A DNA stretch of 64,000 nucleotides from an uncultured Eubacterium sp. (GTDB lineage Bacteria > Bacillota > Clostridia > Lachnospirales > Lachnospiraceae). Both the position numbers and the translations under genes were made by a program. Under the pieces are notes generated by a model. It was given only the letters and a program-made list of their open reading frames with translations. It had not been told where the DNA came from and did no database searches. This document shows, one piece after another, positions 9,816 to 18,781 of this stretch. Within the stretch, counting starts at the first letter, position 1; every line of letters begins with the position of its first letter. The stretch is taken from contig URQO01000004.1 in NCBI GenBank assembly GCA_900550135.1, forward strand, positions 1 to 64,000, in the 5' to 3' direction.

Positions 9816-9887
9816 ATAGCAGTTGTATGGTTTAAGATGAACTACCCTTAGTTAGTTTAAATGAATCAATAAAATTGCTATTTTTTT
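9816..9887 (+). terminator. Terminator of the thioredoxin operon
   Basis: Inverted arms aatagca (9816) and tgctatt (about 9874) with a long internal loop, followed by a run of seven T. Confidence 0.5.
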
Positions 9888-9902
9888 GCCTAAAATTAGA
9901 GG

Positions 9903-10058
9903 TCAGGATGTGAAAAAAACGAAAAAATTACAGTAAAGGCAAAAAAGAAACCTGCAAAACATATAACATATACAACAACTTCAGTGAAGAAGAAAATCGC
10001 TAATGCTTGTATGGATTATGGCAAATTTAAAAGCAATTCTGATGTTTTTTCCGTGTAA
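9903..10058 (+). pseudogene. Possible remnant of a lysine-rich surface-protein gene
   Basis: Between trxA and the Ig-like gene one frame stays open and reads ITVKAKKKPAKHITYTTTS followed by VKKKIANACMDYGKF, ending at TAA 10056-10058. It has no start codon with a ribosome site. The composition resembles the Lys-rich tails of the secreted proteins nearby, so I infer a decayed 3' fragment. It could also be chance in A-rich DNA. Confidence 0.3.
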
Positions 10059-10123
10059 TAATGCTACAATATTAGTAGAAGGGTTAGGTGAATAAACAGT
10101 TAGATAAGAAAGGAAAGATTGTT

Positions 10124-11302
10124 ATGGGAAAATTATTGAAGAAAAAAATACCAAATTTAATAGCATTAATAATGTTGTTTACTGTGTTTATGGGAAGTGG
10201 CGTTATAAAACAGGAACAGGTAAAGGCCGATAATTTACCAAATCAAATTGAACAACCAACAATAAAAGATGATTATTCAAAGTACAGCATTTGGTTAAAT
10301 ACAGGTTACGCTTATATGCATGTGGGACAGACAAAGCAGGTCAAAGTAAACAAGTCGGGATTTACCGGAGGAAAAGTGTGGTTTGAAAGTGATGATACTG
10401 ATATAGCAAAAGTGGATTCATCAGGTAGAATAAAAGCAAAGCATCCGGGAGAAACAACCATTACAGCATACTGCAGTTACAATGGATATGTTTATGAAGA
10501 TTACATAGACATTGAAGTATCAAAACCGTATTTATCAAATAAAAATGTTGGCCTGTATATCAAAGAAAACTACAAAATAAGAGTATATGATAATGGACAA
10601 AAGCCAAAATGGAAATCTAGCAATAAGAAAGTTGCAATTGTTAAAAACGGAAGAATTTATGCAAAGAAAAAGGGAAAAGCCACAATCACATGTAGAGTAG
10701 ATGGCTTGAAACTAAAATGCAAAGTAAAAGTTTACAATCCAACATTATCTTATACTAAAAAGTATATAACACAGGGATTTAATTATAAACTTAAAATATA
10801 TGGAAAGTCTAAAAAAGGAAAATGGTGGACAGCAAATTCATCTATTGCAAAGGTAAACAATAAAGGTAAAGTGTCCGGGGTTAAGCCGGGAACTACAACC
10901 GTTTATTGTAAAACAGATGGAATAGTGACAAAGTGTAAAGTAGTAATAGAAAAAAACGAAGCAAGATTTAAACCAAATTACAAAAGTCTTATGTCAGTTC
11001 CATATGGTACTGTAAAATTAGATGTAAGAAGAGCATATTTTTCAGGAAATAAGCTTAAAGTAGAAGTAGAAATATTTAATAAAACTTCTATTAGTGTTAA
11101 TAATATAGCTTATATTAGACAGAATTTATATGTAGATGGAAAATTAACAGTGGCAAAAGAATTTTATAATACACCAATACACATAGGCTCATTTTCTAAA
11201 AAGAAAATGACTTTGACTTTATGCAACAGTAGTTATTATAAAAAACACATTGATATGAATGAATCAGAGATATATGCAAATTGGAGCTGGGATGTAAATT
11301 AA
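10124..11302 (+). CDS. Secreted protein with bacterial Ig-like (Big_2) domains
   Basis: From ATG 10124 (preceded by AAAGGA, 9 bases) the protein starts MGKLLKKK and a hydrophobic stretch ending near VKADN, a signal peptide. GTG 10088 is an alternative start with a poorer site. Three Big_2-like domains follow. Each has a 'W-S/K-S-S-..-I-AKV-..-G-I-A-K-PG-TTIT' pattern (VWFESDDTDIAKVDSSGRIK; KWKSSNKKVAIVKNGRIY; WWTANSSIAKVNNKGKV). The last about 110 residues form an unassigned beta-rich domain. Likely a cell-surface or secreted adhesin-like protein; ligand unknown. Confidence 0.85.
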   Translation: MGKLLKKKIPNLIALIMLFTVFMGSGVIKQEQVKADNLPNQIEQPTIKDDYSKYSIWLNTGYAYMHVGQTKQVKVNKSGFTGGKVWFESDDTDIAKVDSSGRIKAKHPGETTITAYCSYNGYVYEDYIDIEVSKPYLSNKNVGLYIKENYKIRVYDNGQKPKWKSSNKKVAIVKNGRIYAKKKGKATITCRVDGLKLKCKVKVYNPTLSYTKKYITQGFNYKLKIYGKSKKGKWWTANSSIAKVNNKGKVSGVKPGTTTVYCKTDGIVTKCKVVIEKNEARFKPNYKSLMSVPYGTVKLDVRRAYFSGNKLKVEVEIFNKTSISVNNIAYIRQNLYVDGKLTVAKEFYNTPIHIGSFSKKKMTLTLCNSSYYKKHIDMNESEIYANWSWDVN

Positions 11303-11322
11303 TGGTAAAAATTATATTTTAT

Positions 11323-11350
11323 TTGCAAAGACCGGGAAAGTTGTTATAAT
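11323..11350 (+). promoter_or_regulatory. Promoter of the DUF1858 gene
   Basis: TTGCAA (11323-11328), 16-bp spacer, TATAAT (11345-11350). Confidence 0.7.
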
Positions 11351-11369
11351 AGTGAACTGGAAAGTTGTC

Positions 11370-11385
11370 TTAACGATAACGTTAA
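11370..11385. promoter_or_regulatory. Palindromic operator-like site, ttaacg-N4-cgttaa
   Basis: Perfect 6-4-6 inverted repeat about 20 bases downstream of the -10 box and 34 bases before the DUF1858 start. Position and symmetry suit a repressor site. The regulator is unknown. Confidence 0.45.
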
Positions 11386-11418
11386 TTTATATACAATTTA
11401 TCGAAGGAGGATATTGAG

Positions 11419-11640
11419 ATGGCAGTAAAAATCACAAAGGACATGACAATGGGAGAATTGTTATCAATAGATAGAGGTGTGGCAATCGTACTTATGCAGG
11501 CAGGAATGCATTGTATAGGATGCCCTTCATCAATTGGAGAATCATTAGAAGAAGCAGCAATGGTACATGGTATTGATGCTGATGAGTTATTAGTAAACAT
11601 TAATAAATATTTTGAAGAAAAAACAGCAGAAGCTGAATAA
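11419..11640 (+). CDS. DUF1858 domain protein
   Basis: 73 residues covering the whole DUF1858 fold, with the CIGCPSS cysteine pair near residue 33 and the typical start KITKDMTMGELLSIDRG. The family is described as a redox-active disulfide domain associated with hybrid cluster proteins, but no such enzyme is adjacent. It has its own promoter and terminator, so it is expressed alone. Function in this cell is unknown. Confidence 0.85.
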   Translation: MAVKITKDMTMGELLSIDRGVAIVLMQAGMHCIGCPSSIGESLEEAAMVHGIDADELLVNINKYFEEKTAEAE

Positions 11641-11652
11641 TTTCTTTCGAGA

Positions 11653-11690
11653 AAAAGAGTTGTCGATTATTATTCGGCAACTCTTTTTGT
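11653..11690 (+). terminator. Terminator of the DUF1858 gene
   Basis: Stem aaagagttg / caactcttt with an extra C-G pair and a T-rich tail. Confidence 0.8.
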
Positions 11691-11816
11691 TTTGCTTAAA
11701 AGTAACAAATTGGTGTGACAAAATAAAAAAAGTATTGTAATATTAAAGCAAGTAGTAAAAATTTTAAGAAAAAATCATAAAAAATGAATTTATGCATATA
11801 ATGAAGAGGTAATAAA

Positions 11817-12257
11817 ATGTCGCAAATTTGGAATCAGTTTATGCACGAAGGAGCAATGAAGCAACTGTTTAAAGTGCAGACTAGAGAAGTTCAGAAAAAG
11901 TACAATCTAAAGAAAATTGATATGCAAATATTGGATTTTTTAATGAAAAGTGGAGATAACAACACGGCAAAAGATATTCAATATGCACTAAAATTAAATA
12001 AAGGACATATTTCTCAGGCACTTGATGGATTGATAGAGGAACAGTATGTTAAATCCCTTACCGATGAAAGAGATAAGCGAGTGATGCATTATATATTAGA
12101 GAAAAAATCAGAACCTATAGTTGAAGATCTGAAATCATCAATTGAAAATACAAGAAGAAGAATAATGGAAGGTGTAACAGAGGATGAACGCAAAGTGCTA
12201 AGAAGAGTTAGCAAAAAAATGTGGAAGAATTTGAACGATATATTAGAAGACAAATAA
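11817..12257 (+). CDS. MarR-family transcriptional regulator
   Basis: 146 residues. A winged-helix core spans about 35-105 (MQILDFLMKSGDNNTAKDIQ, then LNKGHISQALDGLIEEQYV and a wing SLTDERDKRVMHYILE). MarR proteins bind palindromes as dimers and often repress a linked exporter. Here two ABC exporter subunits follow, with a symmetric site over their promoter, so it is probably their repressor. Inducing ligand unknown. Confidence 0.88.
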   Translation: MSQIWNQFMHEGAMKQLFKVQTREVQKKYNLKKIDMQILDFLMKSGDNNTAKDIQYALKLNKGHISQALDGLIEEQYVKSLTDERDKRVMHYILEKKSEPIVEDLKSSIENTRRRIMEGVTEDERKVLRRVSKKMWKNLNDILEDK

Positions 12258-12294
12258 CAAATGAAAAAGAAATGTTAACAATTTATAAAAGTTG

Positions 12295-12323
12295 TTGACA
12301 TTTCTTTTTATTAGTTTTAATAT
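12295..12323 (+). promoter_or_regulatory. Promoter of the ABC exporter operon
   Basis: TTGACA (12295-12300), 17-bp spacer, TAATAT (12318-12323). It lies between the MarR gene and the exporter. Confidence 0.75.
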
Positions 12324-12324
12324 T

Positions 12325-12338
12325 GTTTGAAATCAAAC
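12325..12338. promoter_or_regulatory. Probable MarR operator, gtttga-aa-tcaaac
   Basis: Perfect 6-2-6 inverted repeat directly at the expected transcription start, immediately after the -10 box. This is an ideal position for repression by the upstream MarR protein. Confidence 0.6.
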
Positions 12339-12381
12339 TAATTTATTGATTTATTGCATAATGAAAAAACTAGGAGGAAAA

Positions 12382-14151
12382 ATGATTCGTTTATTAAAAA
12401 ATATGAGAGCAAAAGAATGGGCATTGGTTGTTGTTAGCATATGCTTTATTGTTTTGCAGGTACATTTAGATTTAAAACTGCCCGATTATATGTCTGACAT
12501 TACTGTTTTGGTACAGACAAAGGGCAGTGAAATATCAGAAGTGTTTACGGCAGGTGGAAAGATGTTGGCCTGTGCATTAGGATCACTTGTTTCAGCAGTT
12601 ATTGTTGGATTTTTTGCCGCAAGGATTGCCGCAACATTTTCTATGAGACTAAGAGAAAATGTATACAACAAGGTTATGTCATACACTGACAAAGAAGTAA
12701 ATAAGTTTTCAACAGCCAGCCTTATTACAAGAACAACCAATGATATTACACAGGTACAGATGGTTATGGTGTTAGGACTTCAGGTTATGATTAAGGCACC
12801 GATTATGGCAGTTATGGCCATTGGCAAAATCAGTACAAAAAGTTTTGAATGGATGGCATTGACTATAGGTATAGTTGTAGCTGTTGTGATTATGCTTGGG
12901 TTTATTACGCTGTATGCAATGCCGAGATTCAAAAAGATTCAGTGGTTAACTGATGACTTGAATAAGGTTACAAGGGAAAATCTTACAGGACTTATGGTTG
13001 TGAGAGCATACAATGCTGAAGATTATCAGGAGCAGAAATTTGATGTTGCAAACAACAATCTGACAAAGACCAACTTACAGGCATTTTTGTGTATGGGCAT
13101 TATGATGCCTGGTATCAATCTTGCAATGAATGGACTGACACTTGGTATTTACTGGATTGGAGCAATTCTTATAAATAATGTTGCACTAACCGGTATGGCT
13201 GCAATTAAAGACAGAGTAGGACTTTTCTCAGACATGGTTGTGTTTACATCATACGCTATGCAGGTTCTAATGGCATTTTTGCTTTTGGCAATGATTTTTA
13301 TTATGCTTCCAAGAGCATCTGTTGCAGCCAATCGTATCAATGAAGTTTTAGATACTGATATTTCCATGAAAGATGGAGAAAAAATGCAGGGACTTGATGG
13401 AGTAAAGGGTGAAGTAGAATTTAAAAATGTATCCTTTAGTTACCCGGATGCAGGTGATGATGTTATTCATGATATTAGTTTTACTGCTCATCGTGGAGAA
13501 ACTGTAGCTTTAATTGGGGCAACCGGTTCAGGAAAAAGTACAATTATCAATCTTATACCTAGAATCTATGATGCCACAAAAGGTCAGGTGTTAGTAGATG
13601 GTGTGGATGTAAAAGAATATTCAGAAAAGCAGTTGAGAAACAAAATTGGATTTGTTCCACAAAAGGCATATTTGTTCTCCGGAACAGTTGAAAGTAATGT
13701 GGGATATGGCGAGGAAGAAGTTCATATGGATGACATTAAAAAAGCTTTGAATATTGCACAGGCAACTGACTTTATTCAAGGTGAAGATGGATATAAAAAG
13801 GAAGTTGCCCAAACGGGAAGCAATTTCTCAGGAGGTCAGAAGCAGAGGCTTTCTATTGCAAGGGCCATTGCAAAGCAGCCTGAAATCCTGGTGTTTGATG
13901 ATTCCTTTTCAGCTCTTGATTATAAAACTGACAGAGTTCTTCGAGAAACAATTAAAAAAGAAATTGGTGATACAACCAATATTATTGTTGCCCAGCGTAT
14001 AGGCACAATAAAGGATGCTGACAGAATACTTGTTATTGAAGATGGAAGAATTGTAGGCGATGGTACTCATCAGCAGTTAATGAAGAATTGCGATACTTAT
14101 CAGGAAATAGCATATTCACAGTTGTCAAAGGAGGAATTGGAAAATGAATAG
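12382..14151 (+). CDS. ABC exporter, fused permease-ATPase, degenerate-site subunit
   Basis: From ATG 12382 (AGGAGG 6 bases upstream; upstream ATGs in frame lack a site). About six membrane helices fill residues 10-310, followed by an ATPase domain with Walker A GATGSGKST (about 375), signature FSGGQKQR and Walker B ILVFDDSFSALD. The usual catalytic Glu after Walker B is Asp (FDDS). This is a hallmark of the non-catalytic half of heterodimeric exporters such as the LmrCD, BmrCD and TM287/288 type. It overlaps the second subunit by 8 bases. Likely drug or peptide efflux. Confidence 0.92.
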   Translation: MIRLLKNMRAKEWALVVVSICFIVLQVHLDLKLPDYMSDITVLVQTKGSEISEVFTAGGKMLACALGSLVSAVIVGFFAARIAATFSMRLRENVYNKVMSYTDKEVNKFSTASLITRTTNDITQVQMVMVLGLQVMIKAPIMAVMAIGKISTKSFEWMALTIGIVVAVVIMLGFITLYAMPRFKKIQWLTDDLNKVTRENLTGLMVVRAYNAEDYQEQKFDVANNNLTKTNLQAFLCMGIMMPGINLAMNGLTLGIYWIGAILINNVALTGMAAIKDRVGLFSDMVVFTSYAMQVLMAFLLLAMIFIMLPRASVAANRINEVLDTDISMKDGEKMQGLDGVKGEVEFKNVSFSYPDAGDDVIHDISFTAHRGETVALIGATGSGKSTIINLIPRIYDATKGQVLVDGVDVKEYSEKQLRNKIGFVPQKAYLFSGTVESNVGYGEEEVHMDDIKKALNIAQATDFIQGEDGYKKEVAQTGSNFSGGQKQRLSIARAIAKQPEILVFDDSFSALDYKTDRVLRETIKKEIGDTTNIIVAQRIGTIKDADRILVIEDGRIVGDGTHQQLMKNCDTYQEIAYSQLSKEELENE

Positions 14152-15937
14152 AAGAATGATGAATACAATGCCTCAGGAAAAAATGGAAGGAAAATTATTT
14201 AGTTCCCTAGGGAAAATAGTAAAATACTGTAAACCATATTGGATAGTAATGATTATAGCCATTGTGTGTGATATGCTTGGAGTTGTAACAAAACTCATTG
14301 GACCAAACAAAATCAGTGACATTACAGACAAAATATCAGAAGGTCTTACCGGAGAAATGGACATAGACAGCATAGTTTCCATATGTGTATTTTTGATTAT
14401 TTTGTATGTTGTAGGTACGGTGCTTAGTTATATAACATCACTGATTATGACTATAGTAACTCAGCGTATAAATAAAAGTCTGAGAAATGATATTTCATTT
14501 AAGATAAATAAATTACCAATGGCATATTTTCACAAAACCACAACAGGAGATGTGCTTTCAAGAGTAACTAATGATGTAGATACCATAGGCATGACAATGC
14601 AGAACAGTGTAGCCACACTTGTATCTGCAGTAACAATGTTTGTTGGTTCGGTATTTATGATGTTTTACACAAATGGAATTATGGCAGTTGTGGCAATTTT
14701 GTCATCCCTATTTGGATTTGTGTTAATGATTTTAATTATGAAAAATTCTCAAAAGTTTTTCTTTGCAAAACAAAAATGGCTTGGAAGAATGAATGGTCAT
14801 ATTGAAGAAGTGTATTCAGGACACAACATCGTAAAATTGTTTAATGGTGAGGAAAAAGAAAAGGAGAAGTTCGATAAGTTAAATAACAAGATGTGTGAAA
14901 GTGATTGGAAATCACAATTTTTGTCAGGACTTATGCAGCCACTTATGGCATTTATAGGAAACTTTGCTTATGTTGCTGTATGTGTAACAGGTGCATACCT
15001 TGTTATCAACGGTCATACAAATTTTGGTACAATTGTGGCTTTTATGATTTATATCAGATTGTTTACCAATCCATTGTCACAGATGGCTCAGGCTGCAACA
15101 CAGCTTCAGTCAACAGCAGCAGCTTCATACCGTGTGTTTGAGTTTTTGTCTGCAAAAGAGATGGAAGATGAACAGCACAAGACATCAACGCTTCCTGAAC
15201 ATATAAAGGGTCAGGTTGAATTTGATCATGTAAAGTTTGGCTATGAAGAAGGAAAAACAATTATTCATGATTTTAACGAAAAGATTGAACCTGGACAAAA
15301 GGTTGCCATAGTGGGACCTACCGGTGCAGGGAAAAGTACTATTGTCAATCTTCTTATGAGATTTTATGAAACCAACAGCGGAGATATCAAAATAGATGGA
15401 GTATCCACAAAAGATTTATCAAGAGAACAGGTTCATGAAGTATTTGGTATGGTACTTCAGGATACATGGACTTTTGAAGGTACAATTAGAGAAAATCTTA
15501 CTTACGGCAAAGAAAATATATCAGACGAAAAATTGGATCAGGTATGTAAGATGACAGGATTGTCTCACTTTGTACATTCTCTTCCAAAGGGATATGATAC
15601 TATTTTAAATGAAAAGTTAAATATGTCAGCAGGACAAAAACAGCTTCTTACCATTGCAAGAGCAATGATTGAAGATGCCCCTATGATGATTTTAGACGAG
15701 GCTACAAGTTCAGTTGATACAAGAACAGAGCAAAAGATTCAGGATGCAATGGATAAACTGACACAAGGCAGAACATCTTTTGTTATTGCCCATCGACTTT
15801 CTACTATCAAAAATGCAGATATTATATTGGTTTTAAAAGACGGTGATATTATAGAAAGTGGAAATCATCAGCAGTTAATGGAACAAAAAGGATTTTATGC
15901 GGATTTATATAACAGCCAGTTTGAACAGACTGCCTAA
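14144..15937 (+). CDS. ABC exporter, fused permease-ATPase, catalytic subunit
   Basis: 597 residues. Six membrane helices lie in about 30-320, Walker A GPTGAGKST near 390, signature MSAGQKQL, and a canonical Walker B MILDEATSSVDTRTE with the catalytic Glu. It pairs with the preceding subunit, whose site is degenerate, giving a heterodimer with one competent ATP site. Translation is coupled by the 8-base overlap, with AAGGAGG at about 14129 inside the previous gene. Confidence 0.93.
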   Translation: MNRRMMNTMPQEKMEGKLFSSLGKIVKYCKPYWIVMIIAIVCDMLGVVTKLIGPNKISDITDKISEGLTGEMDIDSIVSICVFLIILYVVGTVLSYITSLIMTIVTQRINKSLRNDISFKINKLPMAYFHKTTTGDVLSRVTNDVDTIGMTMQNSVATLVSAVTMFVGSVFMMFYTNGIMAVVAILSSLFGFVLMILIMKNSQKFFFAKQKWLGRMNGHIEEVYSGHNIVKLFNGEEKEKEKFDKLNNKMCESDWKSQFLSGLMQPLMAFIGNFAYVAVCVTGAYLVINGHTNFGTIVAFMIYIRLFTNPLSQMAQAATQLQSTAAASYRVFEFLSAKEMEDEQHKTSTLPEHIKGQVEFDHVKFGYEEGKTIIHDFNEKIEPGQKVAIVGPTGAGKSTIVNLLMRFYETNSGDIKIDGVSTKDLSREQVHEVFGMVLQDTWTFEGTIRENLTYGKENISDEKLDQVCKMTGLSHFVHSLPKGYDTILNEKLNMSAGQKQLLTIARAMIEDAPMMILDEATSSVDTRTEQKIQDAMDKLTQGRTSFVIAHRLSTIKNADIILVLKDGDIIESGNHQQLMEQKGFYADLYNSQFEQTA

Positions 15938-15983
15938 GTTAGAAAAAAGTATAAAATAATAATGTAATTAATTAAAAATAATT

Positions 15984-16025
15984 TAAGGCTCTATTTAGAA
16001 TATGTAAAGTAGAGCCTTATTTTTC
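15984..16025 (+). terminator. Terminator of the ABC exporter operon
   Basis: Perfect 10-bp stem taaggctcta / tagagcctta and T run. Confidence 0.85.
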
Positions 16026-16157
16026 GTTATAAGAAGTTGGCCATATATTATTTATGTTATAATTCCATCAACTTAGATATTTATAATTTTTAGGTGAAAT
16101 TATAGTTGAAAATCGGCATTAAAAAATAAAAATTTTTTGAATGACAAGTGTTTTAGT

Positions 16158-16186
16158 TTGCAATGCCAATGGTTAAAAGCTATAAT
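16158..16186 (+). promoter_or_regulatory. Promoter of the LRR surface-protein gene
   Basis: TTGCAA (16158-16163), 17-bp spacer, TATAAT (16181-16186). The rest of 16026-16157 shows nothing I recognise. Confidence 0.7.
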
Positions 16187-16236
16187 TACAAAGAATGTGG
16201 TAAAAGAAAAATATAAAAAGGAATAAAATACAAATT

Positions 16237-18219
16237 ATGAAAAATATTAAGAAGATAGCAATTATTATTGTTGCGGCATTAATAGTTCAAAATATATATG
16301 GAATACAATTTTTTGTGGTGGATGTAAAGGCATCTTCAAGGATGAGTACATCGAAAGAGATAATAACAATAGAAGAAACAACATCAGAGAAAAAAGCAGA
16401 ACAACCAATATTGGAAGAAACTACATCTGAGAAAACAACAGAAGAAACAAACGAAACACCACCGTTGGAAGAAACTACATCGGAAGCAATAAGCGAAACA
16501 CCAACAACTGTAGAAACACCCACAGAGGAGACAACAGAACAACCTACAACAGAAGAACCAACAACTGTAGATTACGAAATTATAGATGGACTATATAAAG
16601 TTAAAAATAATACACTTATAGAATATGTTGGTGATAAAAAAGACAAAACAATAACAAAGCTTACAATACCGGCAAAGGTAAAGACCATAAATGAAAGCGT
16701 TTTTGAAAAGTGCAAATATATTGAAAGTGTAAAATTTGCATCGGGAAGCAAACTTGCAACTATAAAGAAATATGCTTTCAGATATTGTGAAAATTTGAAC
16801 AGCATAACATTGCCAGGTACCTTAAAAACCATAGAATACAGAGCTTTTGGTTCTTGCACATCATTGAAAGAAATGAATATACCAAAGTCTTTGACAACAG
16901 CAAAGCAAATACTTGGAACTGTATCTTCCGTAAAAAAAGTTAGTTTTACAAAAGGTATAAAAACAATACCTGAAGAAATTTTAAAAAATGCAGTTAGCGT
17001 TGAACAGGTTACAATACCTGATGGGGTTACTACCATTGGCAAGAATGCGTTTTGTAACTGTACGGCTTTAAAGAAAATAAAATTACCCGATAGTGTGACC
17101 ACAATTAAATCATATGGATTTTACAACTGTAGCAGTATGACAGGGGTTACAATGTCAAGAAATATAAAGTACATAGAAAGTCACAGCTTTGAAAAGTGTG
17201 AAAAACTAAAAACAATGACTTTATATAAAACAATTGTTTCAATAGGGGCGAAGGCTTTTTACAAAGATTCAAATATTGTTTTGAAAGTTTATGCAAACTC
17301 AAAAGGGAAAGCTTATGCCAGAGCAAACAATATTAAATGGGAATATACATCTTCAGAGAAAGTACGTCGTGAAAATAACACAAAGGTGTATAAAGAATAT
17401 ATTGCAAAAATTAGTAAGGCTGACAAGGACAGATACAAATTAAAATATTTAACAGATTATGTGCCACAGGGAAATTGTATAATAGGAGATTATCTTGTGG
17501 TATCTATGTACCATAAGTATTTATACAAGCGTTCAATACTTGTTCTCTACAACAAAAAAACAGGGAAGTTTAAAAAGACATTGATTTTGCCATACTATGA
17601 CCATGTGGGATCAGTGGCAAATGTTAAAGGAAGACTAGTGGTTTCCCTTAACAATATTTCAGTGAGAGATCATGTTGCCGTTTATAACTATAAAAGATTA
17701 AAAAAAACAAAGCATGGAAAAGTATTTAAAGCAGATTACAGACTTAATCTGGTGGGTGCAGGAGATTTTTCAGCTTTTGACGGAACTTATTTTTGGGCAG
17801 GAAAAAGTGCCAATTCGAATTATGCTACAATGCAGGGATACAAAGTATCTGTTAAGAAAAAGAAACTGGTTCTTAAATATAAATACAGTTATTATGTTCC
17901 GGCAAATACACAGGGGCTTATTGTCAAGAAAATAGGAAGAGTAAAAAGAAGATTTATCTTTTCGCAGTCATATGGAAGAATTAATCAGTCATCTCTTATA
18001 ACATATGAAAAAAACATCAATAGATCAGGTGGACTTGGTTTACAGAAAAAAATACAGGAGTTACCATCAATGCTTGAGGGCATATGTTTGGGAACATCCA
18101 ATTACATATATATGGTATTTGAATCAGCAGCTCATTTGTATTGTGGCAATCCTGACAATACCAGTGAAATAAAAATCAAAAATGTATGTAAAATAAAAGC
18201 AGGAAAATTAGGATATTAG
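16237..18219 (+). CDS. BspA-type leucine-rich repeat surface protein
   Basis: A signal peptide (KNIKKIAIIIVAALIVQNIYG) is followed by a Thr/Glu/Pro-rich linker (about 45-110) with repeated EETTSE units. Next come six or so LRR_5 repeats (about 125-360) of the form 'ITLPGTLKTIEYRAFGSCTSL'. The C-terminal 280 residues look like a beta-propeller-like region (NCIIGDYLVVSMYHKYL, GDFSAFDGTYFWAG). BspA-like LRR proteins of gut bacteria are usually adhesins. No LPXTG motif is visible. The unusual part is the C-terminal domain, which I cannot place. Confidence 0.85.
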   Translation: MKNIKKIAIIIVAALIVQNIYGIQFFVVDVKASSRMSTSKEIITIEETTSEKKAEQPILEETTSEKTTEETNETPPLEETTSEAISETPTTVETPTEETTEQPTTEEPTTVDYEIIDGLYKVKNNTLIEYVGDKKDKTITKLTIPAKVKTINESVFEKCKYIESVKFASGSKLATIKKYAFRYCENLNSITLPGTLKTIEYRAFGSCTSLKEMNIPKSLTTAKQILGTVSSVKKVSFTKGIKTIPEEILKNAVSVEQVTIPDGVTTIGKNAFCNCTALKKIKLPDSVTTIKSYGFYNCSSMTGVTMSRNIKYIESHSFEKCEKLKTMTLYKTIVSIGAKAFYKDSNIVLKVYANSKGKAYARANNIKWEYTSSEKVRRENNTKVYKEYIAKISKADKDRYKLKYLTDYVPQGNCIIGDYLVVSMYHKYLYKRSILVLYNKKTGKFKKTLILPYYDHVGSVANVKGRLVVSLNNISVRDHVAVYNYKRLKKTKHGKVFKADYRLNLVGAGDFSAFDGTYFWAGKSANSNYATMQGYKVSVKKKKLVLKYKYSYYVPANTQGLIVKKIGRVKRRFIFSQSYGRINQSSLITYEKNINRSGGLGLQKKIQELPSMLEGICLGTSNYIYMVFESAAHLYCGNPDNTSEIKIKNVCKIKAGKLGY

Positions 18220-18226
18220 TATAATT

Positions 18227-18781
18227 ATGAACAATACAAAAACATTACTAACGCTATTTAAAACTTTTTTTAAAATAGGATTGTTTACATTTGGTGGTGG
18301 CTATGCCATGATTCCGCTTATTCAGTTTGAAACGTCTATAAAACACAAATGGATATCGGAAAAGGAAATCATAGAAATAATTGCCATTAGTGAGTCAACA
18401 CCAGGACCTATTGCAGTAAATGTTGCCACTTTTTTGGGATATAGAATTTGTGGATTCTTCGGAGCCTTTGTGGCAACTTTAGGTGTGGTACTTCCGGCAT
18501 TTTTAGTAATATCAGTAGTTGCAACAGTATTTAGAAGTCTGTGGGCGTACAAGGTGGTAAAGTGTGCATTTATAGGTATTAGAGCAGGAGTCCTTGCACT
18601 GATATTAAACGCACTTTTCAATTTATATAAACAGTTTGAAAAAAACAGGGCTTCCTATATATTAATGGCGTTGGCATTTATATTGGTAACAGTGTTTAAA
18701 ATAAATGTTTTGGTTGTAATTGCAGGATGTGCAGTGTGGGGAATTGTTTTTGCCATTGTTGCACAAAAGAAAGTTGGTTAA
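18227..18781 (+). CDS. Chromate transporter-family membrane protein, half-size subunit 1
   Basis: 184 residues with about five membrane helices and the family motif FTFGGGYAMIPL near residue 20, then SESTPGPIAVNVATFLGY near 60. Full-length ChrA proteins contain two such halves; here they are split into two adjacent genes, a known short-chain CHR arrangement whose partners work together. The gene starts 8 bases after the LRR gene stop and overlaps the next. Native substrate is uncertain; chromate resistance should not be assumed. Confidence 0.88.
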   Translation: MNNTKTLLTLFKTFFKIGLFTFGGGYAMIPLIQFETSIKHKWISEKEIIEIIAISESTPGPIAVNVATFLGYRICGFFGAFVATLGVVLPAFLVISVVATVFRSLWAYKVVKCAFIGIRAGVLALILNALFNLYKQFEKNRASYILMALAFILVTVFKINVLVVIAGCAVWGIVFAIVAQKKVG

